Assembly: GCA_964444835.1 (NCBI GenBank)
Contig: CAYUIT010000001.1
Span: 1-64,000 of the forward strand
Length of the DNA stretch: 64,000 nt
Origin: CADEED01 sp964444835
GTDB taxonomy: Bacteria; Pseudomonadota; Gammaproteobacteria; Steroidobacterales; Steroidobacteraceae
Reading direction: 5' to 3'
Within the stretch, counting starts at the first letter, position 1; each line of letters starts with the position of its first letter. Shown here one piece after another: positions 18,617 to 26,659 of this stretch. Under the pieces are notes generated by a model, which saw only the letters and a list, made by a program, of their open reading frames with translations, searched no databases and was not told where the DNA came from. The translations under genes were made by a program, and so were the position numbers.

Positions 18617-19951
18617 TCAGGCCGCGACTTGTCGCACGGCGCTCGCGATTTCCTCGGCGCTAGCGCGGGTGACTTGCTCATCGGCGGCTTCCACCATCAC
18701 GCGAATGACCGGCTCGGTGCCTGAGGCACGTAGCACCACACGTCCCTCAGAACCCAGCCGACGCTCCACCTGCGACACCACGCTCTGCACGCCCGGCACC
18801 GCGCTCGGGTCGAAGCGCTTGGCCACCTTCACGTTGATCATGTGTTGCGGAAACTTCGGCATCGCCGAGGCTAACTCTGCTAGCCCGCGCTGGGTCTCGC
18901 GCATCACGGCGAGCACTTGCAGCGCAGCGATCAACGCATCGCCCGTCGTCGTCTTGTCGAGCGTGAGGATATGGCCCGAAGTCTCGCCACCGATGATGCC
19001 GCCGGTCTCGCGCAACATCGCGAGCACGTATCGGTCGCCCACCTGTGCACGCCGGAACTCGATGCCGACTTTGCGCAGCGCGACTTCGAGTCCGAGGTTC
19101 GTCATCAACGTGCCCACAACTGGGCCACGTAACGCGCCGGCACGGTGACGCGCCGTTGCGATGATGTACATCAATTGGTCGCCATCAACGGCTCGGCCGA
19201 ATTCATCGACCATCACGAGTCGATCACCATCGCCGTCGAGTGCAATGCCGGCCGCAGCCCGTACGCCAGGCACTGTCAGTTGCAACAAACCTGGCGATGT
19301 CGAGCCGCAGCCATCGTTGATGTTGCGGCCGTTGGGCGATGAACCGATTGGGATGATTTCGGCGCCGAGATCTGCGAGCGTTCGCGGCGCCACTTTGTAC
19401 CCCGCGCCATTGGCGCAATCGATCACGAGCTTCAAGCCCGCGAGATCCATGCCGGCCGGCAACGTACTCGCACAGAACTCTTGATAGAATCGCCGTGATT
19501 CGTCGACACGCACGGCACGACCCAGATTCATTGAACTGCGCGTGATCGGGCCTTTGTCGAGCTCAGCTTCAATCTGCCGCTCGATGTCGTCCGAAAGCTT
19601 CCCGCCTTCAGAGTCGAAGAACTTGATGCCATTGTCGTCGTAGGGATTGTGCGACGCGCTGATCACCACGCCAAAGTCGCACTCGAACTTGCGCGTGAGA
19701 TACGCGACGCCAGGCGTGGGTAGCGGACCAATCAGCTTTACATTGACACCGGCCGCGACGAACCCCGCTTCGAGCGCCGCTTCGAACATGTAGCCCGACA
19801 AGCGCGTGTCTTTGCCGATCAGCACGCTGCCGCCATTGGGGGCAAGCACTCGAGCGGCCGCGCTGGCCAGTCGCAACGCGAAATCCACTGTCATCGGATG
19901 CTCGCCGACCAAGCCGCGAACACCATCGGTACCAAAATACTTTCGACTCAT
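18617..19951 (-). CDS. glmM: phosphoglucosamine mutase
   Basis: A 444-aa alpha-phosphohexomutase that converts glucosamine 6-phosphate to glucosamine 1-phosphate for UDP-GlcNAc synthesis. The phosphoserine loop VISASHNPYDDNGIKFF, the metal-binding DGDGDRLVMVD and the phosphate-binding RASGTEPVIRVM are intact. The start ATG overlaps the folP stop (ATGA), so the two are probably coupled, as in the conserved ftsH-folP-glmM order. Confidence 0.97.
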   Translation of the reverse strand: MSRKYFGTDGVRGLVGEHPMTVDFALRLASAAARVLAPNGGSVLIGKDTRLSGYMFEAALEAGFVAAGVNVKLIGPLPTPGVAYLTRKFECDFGVVISASHNPYDDNGIKFFDSEGGKLSDDIERQIEAELDKGPITRSSMNLGRAVRVDESRRFYQEFCASTLPAGMDLAGLKLVIDCANGAGYKVAPRTLADLGAEIIPIGSSPNGRNINDGCGSTSPGLLQLTVPGVRAAAGIALDGDGDRLVMVDEFGRAVDGDQLMYIIATARHRAGALRGPVVGTLMTNLGLEVALRKVGIEFRRAQVGDRYVLAMLRETGGIIGGETSGHILTLDKTTTGDALIAALQVLAVMRETQRGLAELASAMPKFPQHMINVKVAKRFDPSAVPGVQSVVSQVERRLGSEGRVVLRASGTEPVIRVMVEAADEQVTRASAEEIASAVRQVAA

Positions 19952-20805
19952 CGGCTATTTCCTTCGGGACTCTTTGCGTCCGCGCCTCGGTAGGCCTCGA
20001 TCACTCGCAGCGCATCAACCGTCGCAGCGACGTCATGCGCGCGAACGATACTCGCCCCATTGAGTACCGCAAGTGCCGCGAGCGTGACGCTGCCGCTCAT
20101 GCGCTCGGCGACCGGCCTGCCCGTGATCGCCTGGAGCATCGACTTGCGCGACAGGCCGACCAAGATCGGTACCTCCAGCGGCGTAAGCGCGGCTAACGAC
20201 CGCAACAGCGCCAGGTTGTGCGCGACCGTTTTGCCAAAGCCGAAGCCCGGATCGATGCACAATCGGTGGCGCGGGATCCCGGCCCCCGCGCAAGCCTGCA
20301 TCCGTTGCGCCAAGAAATCCCGGACTTCCGTCACGACGTCCTCGTATTGCGGCTGGGCCTGCATCGTCCGCGGCTCGCCTTGCATATGCATGAGGCACAG
20401 CGCGGCACCTGACCGTGCTGCGGCGGCGAGCGCGCCGGGCTCGGCAAAGGCGCGAACATCATTGAGTAACTCGGCACCGGCCGCGACGGCGGCGGTCATG
20501 ACTTCCGGCTTACTGGTATCGACCGAGATAACGACATCGCTGCGCGCGCGCACGCGCTCTACGACCGGCAAGACTCGATCGATTTCTTCCGCAGTAGGGA
20601 CCGGCGCGGCACCCGGGCGGGTCGATTCCCCACCGATATCGATGATGGCAGCGCCCTCGTCGGCAAGGCGCAATGCATGCGCCACGGCGGCATCCGGCCC
20701 GTGGAAACGCCCCCCGTCCGAAAAGGAGTCGGGCGTGACATTAACCACGCCCATCACCACTGGCCGAGCTAGGTCGAGCGACCGCGATCTGCACTCCAGC
20801 CGCAT
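19948..20805 (-). CDS. folP: dihydropteroate synthase
   Basis: A 285-aa TIM-barrel enzyme of folate synthesis that joins 4-aminobenzoate to the pterin diphosphate; it is the target of sulfonamides. Signature segments are MGVVNVTPDSFSDGG, IIDIGGESTRPGA and the late GLSRKSMLQAITGRP. Length is normal (E. coli 282). It starts 18 bases after the ftsH stop and overlaps glmM at its end. Confidence 0.97.
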   Translation of the reverse strand: MRLECRSRSLDLARPVVMGVVNVTPDSFSDGGRFHGPDAAVAHALRLADEGAAIIDIGGESTRPGAAPVPTAEEIDRVLPVVERVRARSDVVISVDTSKPEVMTAAVAAGAELLNDVRAFAEPGALAAAARSGAALCLMHMQGEPRTMQAQPQYEDVVTEVRDFLAQRMQACAGAGIPRHRLCIDPGFGFGKTVAHNLALLRSLAALTPLEVPILVGLSRKSMLQAITGRPVAERMSGSVTLAALAVLNGASIVRAHDVAATVDALRVIEAYRGADAKSPEGNSR

Positions 20806-20823
20806 CGCGCGGCGTCCGAGCTG

Positions 20824-22737
20824 TTAGTGCTGACCTGCCGGCGAGCCGATCGGCCCACTGGCATCACCCTCGGGCCCGCGGCGCGGCGGCGGATTCGACA
20901 TGGAGTCGTCCCAGCCGGCCGGCGGTTGCGGTGTCCGCCCCGCCATGATGTCTTTGATCTGCGCGTCGTCGATCGTTTCGTACTTCACGAGCGCTTCCGC
21001 CATCGCGTGCAACTTCTCGATATTGGTTTCGAGGATTACCTTCGCGCGCTGGTAGTTAGTCTCGATGACCTTACGAACTTCTTCGTCGATCAGGTGCGCT
21101 GTACCATCCGACACTTGTTTGTGCTGCGTGACCGAGCGACCAAGGAACACCTCGCCGCTCTCGTCCGTATACGTCAGCGGCCCGAGCCGATCTGACAAGC
21201 CCCACTTCGTCACCATATTCCGCGCGAGTTCGGTCGCACGCTCAATGTCGTTTGAGGCACCGGTCGTCACGGAGTCGACGCCGAAGATGATCTCCTCCGC
21301 GATGCGGCCACCAAACAATGTGGAAATCGCACTTTCGATGCGACGCTTCGACAAACTGTAGCGGTCCTGCTCCGGCAAGAACTGCGTCACGCCCAGCGCG
21401 CGACCGCGCGGAATGATCGTAACTTTGTACACCGGATCATGCTCTGGCACCGTAACGCCCACGATCGCGTGACCCGCCTCGTGGTAGGCCGTCATCTTCT
21501 TTTCCTGATCGGACATGACCATCGAGCGCCGCTCGGCACCCATCATGATCTTGTCCTTGGCGCGCTCGAACTCGTCCATTGAAACGGTGCGCTTGTTAGC
21601 GCGTGCGGCAAACAAGGCCGCCTCGTTGACGAGATTGGCGAGATCGGCACCGGAGAACCCCGGCGTTCCGCGCGCGATCAGACCCGGCTTGACGTCGTCG
21701 CCAAGCGGCACTTTACGCATGTGTACCCGCAGGATTTGCTCGCGGCCGCGCACGTCCGGCAGCGGCACGACCACTTGCCGATCGAATCGGCCCGGGCGCA
21801 GGAGCGCCGGGTCCAGCACGTCCGGTCGGTTGGTCGCAGCGATAACAATGATGCCTTCGCTGCCTTCGAAACCGTCCATCTCGACGAGCAACTGGTTCAG
21901 CGTCTGCTCGCGCTCGTCGTGACCGCCCCCGAGACCAGCACCACGATGCCGCCCGACGGCGTCGATTTCATCAATGAAGATGATGCACGGCGCATGCTTC
22001 TTCGCCTGCTCGAACATGTCGCGCACACGCGAAGCGCCGACACCCACAAACATCTCCACGAAGTCGGAACCCGAAATCGTGAAGAACGGCACTTTCGCTT
22101 CGCCAGCAATCGCGCGCGCCAGCAAGGTCTTGCCGGTACCGGGCGAGCCCACCATCAGGACGCCCTTTGGAATCTTGCCGCCCAATTTCTGGAACTTGGA
22201 CGGGTCTTTGAGGAAGTCGACGATCTCGCCGACCTCTTGCTTCGCTTCGTCGACGCCCGCGACATCGGCGAACGTGACATTCACCTGGTCTTCGCCCAAC
22301 AGCCGCGCGCGACTCTTGCCGAAGGACATGGCCCCGCGGCCACCCGCGGCGCCTTGCATTTGGCGCAGCATGTAGACGAATACGAGGATCAACAGCAACG
22401 CAGGTGCTAACTGCAGTAACAACTGCGCGACGAAATTGGGTTCCTTCGGTGCCTCGCCCTTGATGGTGACGCCCGCCTTGCTCAACGTGCCGATGAGCGC
22501 GGTGTTTTCTGTCTCGGGGTTGTAGGCGGTGAAAGCCGTGCCGTCTTTGCGCTTGCCGAGAATCTCTTTCCCGCGAAGCGTGACCGACTCAACGCGGTTG
22601 CTCGCCACGTCGTCCAGGAACTTTGAGTAGTACACGGCTTCGGGCGTGCCCGTGGGCGGCATGTACCGGCTAAAGACAACGAACAGCACCAGGACGATGA
22701 CGCCCCAGAGCAGTATGTTCTTCGTCAGGTCGTTCAA
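20824..22737 (-). CDS. ftsH: ATP-dependent zinc metalloprotease FtsH
   Basis: A 637-aa membrane-anchored AAA+ protease that degrades misfolded membrane proteins and, in E. coli, sigma-32 and LpxC. Two membrane helices (about residues 5-22 and 108-126) precede the AAA domain with Walker A GSPGTGKTLLARA, Walker B IIFIDEIDAVG and second-region-of-homology ATNRPDVLDPALLRPGRFD. The zinc site is HEAGH. The C-terminal tail is Pro/Gly-rich. The ATG is preceded by GAGGAA at good spacing. A heat-shock-type promoter lies about 180 bases upstream. Confidence 0.98.
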   Translation of the reverse strand: MNDLTKNILLWGVIVLVLFVVFSRYMPPTGTPEAVYYSKFLDDVASNRVESVTLRGKEILGKRKDGTAFTAYNPETENTALIGTLSKAGVTIKGEAPKEPNFVAQLLLQLAPALLLILVFVYMLRQMQGAAGGRGAMSFGKSRARLLGEDQVNVTFADVAGVDEAKQEVGEIVDFLKDPSKFQKLGGKIPKGVLMVGSPGTGKTLLARAIAGEAKVPFFTISGSDFVEMFVGVGASRVRDMFEQAKKHAPCIIFIDEIDAVGRHRGAGLGGGHDEREQTLNQLLVEMDGFEGSEGIIVIAATNRPDVLDPALLRPGRFDRQVVVPLPDVRGREQILRVHMRKVPLGDDVKPGLIARGTPGFSGADLANLVNEAALFAARANKRTVSMDEFERAKDKIMMGAERRSMVMSDQEKKMTAYHEAGHAIVGVTVPEHDPVYKVTIIPRGRALGVTQFLPEQDRYSLSKRRIESAISTLFGGRIAEEIIFGVDSVTTGASNDIERATELARNMVTKWGLSDRLGPLTYTDESGEVFLGRSVTQHKQVSDGTAHLIDEEVRKVIETNYQRAKVILETNIEKLHAMAEALVKYETIDDAQIKDIMAGRTPQPPAGWDDSMSNPPPRRGPEGDASGPIGSPAGQH

Positions 22738-23103
22738 TGTAGGTTCCTCGGCAAAAGCAAGCTCGTCGCCACGCTACACCATCCGGTTACCACTCGCCAG
22801 CAAGTAAAGCGCAACTACGTCGGCGGGACGAGGCAGTGAGCGGCATTGTCGAATATTCGTAACTCTAGCCTGCGCGGATGCAGCAAAGTCAGGGGGCTCG
22901 TCTCATTCCAATCTCATGTGGGGCCGATGTCGGCCTTTTCAAGCTGCCATAGCACCCACCGGTGCTTCTAGCGTGGGGTCGTGGTTCCCTTGAACGCAGC
23001 TCGCACATTTCTTTGGAGTCGGCCACCGCGATTGCAGTTCCCCAGCGCAAGCGCCGCGAGCTGGGCGGCGCGATGAACGTGCGTCCGTGTAGACTTTCGC
23101 CTT
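22738..23103. other. ftsH-yhbY divergent intergenic region, no rlmE
   Basis: This 366-base gap separates the divergent genes ftsH and yhbY. It contains the ftsH heat-shock promoter and roughly 175 bases of ftsH leader. I see no coding sequence. In E. coli the gene rlmE lies at this place, just before ftsH; the space here is too small for it (about 620 bases) and no fragment is recognisable. Confidence 0.7.
22918..22943 (-). promoter_or_regulatory. sigma-32 type promoter of ftsH
   Basis: On the minus strand CTTGAA (22938-22943) is followed after 14 bases by CCCCACAT (starting at 22923), close to the sigma-32 consensus CTTGAA / CCCCAT with 13-15 spacing. It points toward ftsH, a known heat-shock gene in E. 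coli. Confidence 0.7.
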
Positions 23104-23403
23104 ATGGAACTCTCCGAACGTCAGCGCAAATACCTTCGCGGCCTCGCCCATGCGCTCGAGCCTGTCATTCGTGTTGGGCAAAACGGTGTCACCGAATCGG
23201 TCGTCACCGAGACCGCTCGTGCCCTGCACGACCATGAACTCATCAAAGTGAAGATACGCGGCGCCGATCGATCGGAGCGCGATGCGGCGTTCGAAACCCT
23301 GGCAACGCGCACAGAGAGCACCTTAGTCCATCGCATAGGCCACGTCGGCGTGCTTTATCGCGCGCGTCACGACAAGCCTGGAATTGTGATCCCAGCCGCA
23401 TAA
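23104..23403 (+). CDS. yhbY: CRM-domain RNA-binding protein YhbY
   Basis: A 99-aa single-domain CRS1-YhbY (CRM) protein that associates with pre-50S ribosomal particles in E. coli. The family core is visible: LSERQRKYLRGLAHALEP, then VRVGQNGVTESVV-like IRVGQNGVTESVVTE and the basic HELIKVKI strand. Length is normal (97 in E. coli). It is divergent from ftsH, as in other gammaproteobacteria. Confidence 0.93.
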   Translation: MELSERQRKYLRGLAHALEPVIRVGQNGVTESVVTETARALHDHELIKVKIRGADRSERDAAFETLATRTESTLVHRIGHVGVLYRARHDKPGIVIPAA

Positions 23404-23522
23404 AGCAAGTTCGTTCCTGGCCGACATAGAGCCGTGGGGCGACTATTCGCCTCATGAGAGAGTGCTGTCAGCGCACGTCACAACGTCGCGGATCGTCAGC
23501 ATTAAGTTAACCGCCGACGAAC

Positions 23523-26186
23523 ATGGCTCTACTATCGACCAAGACCTTCTCGAGGAATGCGCTCGCTGTCTACGCAGCGGCGACGTTCGTCGTTTTGGGC
23601 ACGTTGATCGCCTCGCGCTATCTCGTCGTGCAGAAGTTCGCCACGATCGAGCAGGCCGATGCTACTCGGTCACTCGAAGTGCTGCGTCGCTCGTTCACTT
23701 CGCACAACACCGAAATCGAAACCGTGTCGCGCGACTATGCGCGCTGGGACGACATGTACAGCTACGTGTCGTCGCTCGACTCCACGTTCGAAACGGAAAA
23801 CTTTTCGCAGCCTGGCCTCGACGAAATGAACGTCGAGCTCGTGTGGGTTCTCGATGCTAACGACCGACTCATCTCGAGTTTTGACAACGATACCGATGGC
23901 GCACGCTACCAACATCCGGCGCGCAACCACATCACGCAGGAAATTAACGCGCTCACACCGCTGATCAAGTCGATCCGCGACCAGGAAGGCGGCCTACGAC
24001 TCGCGCTGATCGCGGGCGCGCCGCACGTCATCGCCGCACACACGATTCTGCATTCGGATCGCTCGGGCCCGCCAGGCGGAACGCTGGTGTTTGCGCGCGC
24101 GATGGGCAGCCCAGAGCTCGAGCAAGTGCGCATCGATGCGCAATCTGACGCGCAATTCGTGCTGACAGATTCTCCGCTCGGGATCCAGCGCCTCCAGGCC
24201 GAGCCCGATTTGCGGAGCGCCGAAGCACGCGCCATTCGCGCCAACACTGCCGAACAACTGGCCGGACATCTGCGCCTCGATGGCATCGACGGCAAGCCGG
24301 TCGCCTTGTTGAGCACCACTTTCTCGCGTGATGTCATGCAAGGCGGGCTGCGCAGCGCTAACTACCTGGTGTTCCTCGTGGCACTCTTGGTGGCCTTGGC
24401 GATCTTCGGCTGGCACATCTACAGCCGCCGGCTCGATCGCTCGAGCGCAGCGGCGCGTGCCAGTCAGGCCCGCTATCGAGCCGTGTTCGAGCGCACACCC
24501 GCCGGCATCATGCTATTCAGCCGCCAGTCCCAAGTGATCTTGGATGCAAACCCTGCCGCGCAGCGCATGTTGGGTGCGCCCATCGCCCTGCTGCAGCAAT
24601 ATCGCATCGGCTCGCTGTTTCGCGATGACGTGAAGCTCGAGCCCGACCCGCGGCTGACGCCCGAACAAGCGACTTTCTTCCGTACGACGACCGTGGAACG
24701 CTCAGATGGCTCGGGAATCGACCTCGACTATGTGGTCGTCGACATCGAGCCTAATAACGATAGTGTCGCGGCGCTGATCATGCGCGACGTTTCGCATCGC
24801 CGCGAGGCGGAGCGCCGCACGGCCGAACACGCGCGCTCGCTACGACACCAAGCCATGCACGATCCGTTGACCGGGCTGCCGAACCGCTTGCATCTGAACG
24901 AGCACCTGCCCGAAATGATGCGCGAAGCCGAGCGCACCGGCGGCTCGCTCGCCGTCCTGTACCTCGATTGCGACCACTTCAAGAACATCAACGACTCGCG
25001 CGGCCACACGGTCGGCGATGAGTACCTGCGCTGCGTGGCGAAGCGTCTGCGCAGCACGATTGCGGCGTCCGATTTCGTGGCCCGTATGGGCGGGGACGAA
25101 TTCCTGGTTGTCACACAACACGATGAGGCCGAGCCGAACGCGCAAACGATCGCAAAGCGCTTGGCGGAGCACTTGAAACAGCCCATTCAGCTCGGCGACT
25201 CGAGCTACACCATCACGTGCAGCATTGGCGTCGCCGCGTATCCGCACAACGGCGGCACGATGAGCGAACTGCTACGCGCCGCCGATATCGCGCTCTATGA
25301 GGCCAAGGCACGCGGTCGCGACAGCATCCAAGAATTCGACTCGTCCATGAGCCAGCGCGTGCAAGAGCGCCTTGGGCTCGAGCTCGATTTACGCAAGGCA
25401 GTCGAAGCGGAGGCGATCGACATCCATCTGCAGCCGATCGTGGATATTCGCAGCGGTCAGATCGTCAGCTTCGAGGCGCTCGCGCGCTGGCACCACCCGC
25501 TACACGGTTCGGTGCCACCGTTGTCGTTCATCAAAGTTGCGGAGCAGAGCGACTTGATCGTGGCGTTGGGTGAGTGCGTGTTGAACAAGGTTGCAGCCTT
25601 GATGCGGCATTGGATCGACTCGGGGGTCGAGCCCGTGCCGGTTGCCGTCAATGTGAGCGCCAAACAATTGCAGCGCTCGGAGCTTCCCGCGAGAATTCTG
25701 GAAATCGCGCAGCGCCATGGCGTGTCGCCGCAGCTGATCGGTATCGAGCTGACCGAGACCGTGGCGATGCAGGACTCGTCGGAACACGTCGCGAAATTGC
25801 ACGCGTTGCGCGATCTCGGCATGCGTGTGTCGGTGGACGATTTCGGCACCGGCTATTCGAGTCTGTCGTACCTGCGCAATCTGCCGATCGATTACTTGAA
25901 GATCGATCGCTCGTTCGTGCGCGACATGAATGTCGACGGCAACGACGCCGCGATCGTCCGCGCGATCATCAGCATGGCCTCTAGCCTGCGCTTGGGAACG
26001 GTAGCCGAAGGTGTCGAAACGCTGGAGCAGGCGTCGCAGCTCGTCGCACTCGGCTGCTCCATTGCCCAAGGCTACTACTTCTCAAAGCCGATCCCAGCCG
26101 AGGATACGTTGCAGCTGTTGCGCTCAGCCCAGACCGCAAACACCGCGCCCAATCGACGCCTTGCGATCACAGCCGTCAGCGCTTAG
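23523..26186 (+). CDS. CHASE4-PAS-GGDEF-EAL c-di-GMP protein
   Basis: An 887-aa membrane-bound sensor for cyclic di-GMP turnover. A membrane helix (about residues 12-34) leads into a periplasmic CHASE4-type domain with the SRDYARWDDMYSYV motif. A second helix (about 280-300) is followed by PAS (about 315-425), GGDEF (motif GGDEF at 523-527) and EAL (EAL at 651-653, plus DDFGTGYSSL). Both catalytic motifs look intact, so it may make or degrade c-di-GMP. The RxxD inhibitory site before GGDEF is absent (AASD). No clear ribosome binding site precedes the ATG. Its stop overlaps that of greA tail to tail. The ligand is unknown. Confidence 0.9.
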   Translation: MALLSTKTFSRNALAVYAAATFVVLGTLIASRYLVVQKFATIEQADATRSLEVLRRSFTSHNTEIETVSRDYARWDDMYSYVSSLDSTFETENFSQPGLDEMNVELVWVLDANDRLISSFDNDTDGARYQHPARNHITQEINALTPLIKSIRDQEGGLRLALIAGAPHVIAAHTILHSDRSGPPGGTLVFARAMGSPELEQVRIDAQSDAQFVLTDSPLGIQRLQAEPDLRSAEARAIRANTAEQLAGHLRLDGIDGKPVALLSTTFSRDVMQGGLRSANYLVFLVALLVALAIFGWHIYSRRLDRSSAAARASQARYRAVFERTPAGIMLFSRQSQVILDANPAAQRMLGAPIALLQQYRIGSLFRDDVKLEPDPRLTPEQATFFRTTTVERSDGSGIDLDYVVVDIEPNNDSVAALIMRDVSHRREAERRTAEHARSLRHQAMHDPLTGLPNRLHLNEHLPEMMREAERTGGSLAVLYLDCDHFKNINDSRGHTVGDEYLRCVAKRLRSTIAASDFVARMGGDEFLVVTQHDEAEPNAQTIAKRLAEHLKQPIQLGDSSYTITCSIGVAAYPHNGGTMSELLRAADIALYEAKARGRDSIQEFDSSMSQRVQERLGLELDLRKAVEAEAIDIHLQPIVDIRSGQIVSFEALARWHHPLHGSVPPLSFIKVAEQSDLIVALGECVLNKVAALMRHWIDSGVEPVPVAVNVSAKQLQRSELPARILEIAQRHGVSPQLIGIELTETVAMQDSSEHVAKLHALRDLGMRVSVDDFGTGYSSLSYLRNLPIDYLKIDRSFVRDMNVDGNDAAIVRAIISMASSLRLGTVAEGVETLEQASQLVALGCSIAQGYYFSKPIPAEDTLQLLRSAQTANTAPNRRLAITAVSA

Positions 26187-26659
26187 ACGTAGCGCACCTT
26201 CACGATCTCGTAACTGCGCACGCCGCCGGGCGCCGTCACATCGACCACATCTCCCTCGCTCTTGCCGACGAGCGCGCGCGCGATCGGCGACGTGACGGAG
26301 ATTCGACCTGACTTGATGTCGGCCTCGTCCTCACCCACGATTTGATAAGTGATCTTCTTGCCGTCGTCTTGGTCTTCGAGCTCGACCGTGGCGCCGAAAA
26401 TCACTTTGCCGTTGTTCGTCAGCGCCGCCGTGTCGATGATCTCCGCCGCAGACAACTTGGCTTCGATCTCGGCAATTCGGCCCTCGATGAACCCTTGCTG
26501 CTCGCGGGCCGCGTGATACTCGGCATTCTCCGATAAGTCGCCGTGAGCACGCGCTTCTGCGATCGCCTTGATGACATTCGGACGGTCTTCCGACTTCAGG
26601 CGCTTCAATTCGGCGCGCAACGCCTCGGCGCCGCGTAAGGTCATCGGCGTGCGCTTCAT
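26183..26659 (-). CDS. greA: transcription elongation factor GreA
   Basis: A 158-aa factor that enters the RNA polymerase secondary channel and stimulates cleavage of backtracked transcripts. The N-terminal coiled coil with the acidic tip (ARAHGDLSENAEYHAAREQQ) and the C-terminal FKBP-like domain (ISVTSPIARALVGKSEGD) are present. The ATG overlaps the carB stop as ATGA, and the order carA-carB-greA is conserved. Its TAA stop sits inside the TTAG shared with the convergent GGDEF-EAL gene. Confidence 0.97.
   Translation of the reverse strand: MKRTPMTLRGAEALRAELKRLKSEDRPNVIKAIAEARAHGDLSENAEYHAAREQQGFIEGRIAEIEAKLSAAEIIDTAALTNNGKVIFGATVELEDQDDGKKITYQIVGEDEADIKSGRISVTSPIARALVGKSEGDVVDVTAPGGVRSYEIVKVRYV

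Noticed and set aside
22939..23235. Minus-strand frame between ftsH and yhbY as a remnant of rlmE
   Set aside because: No RlmE motif is present and most of the frame is antisense to yhbY.
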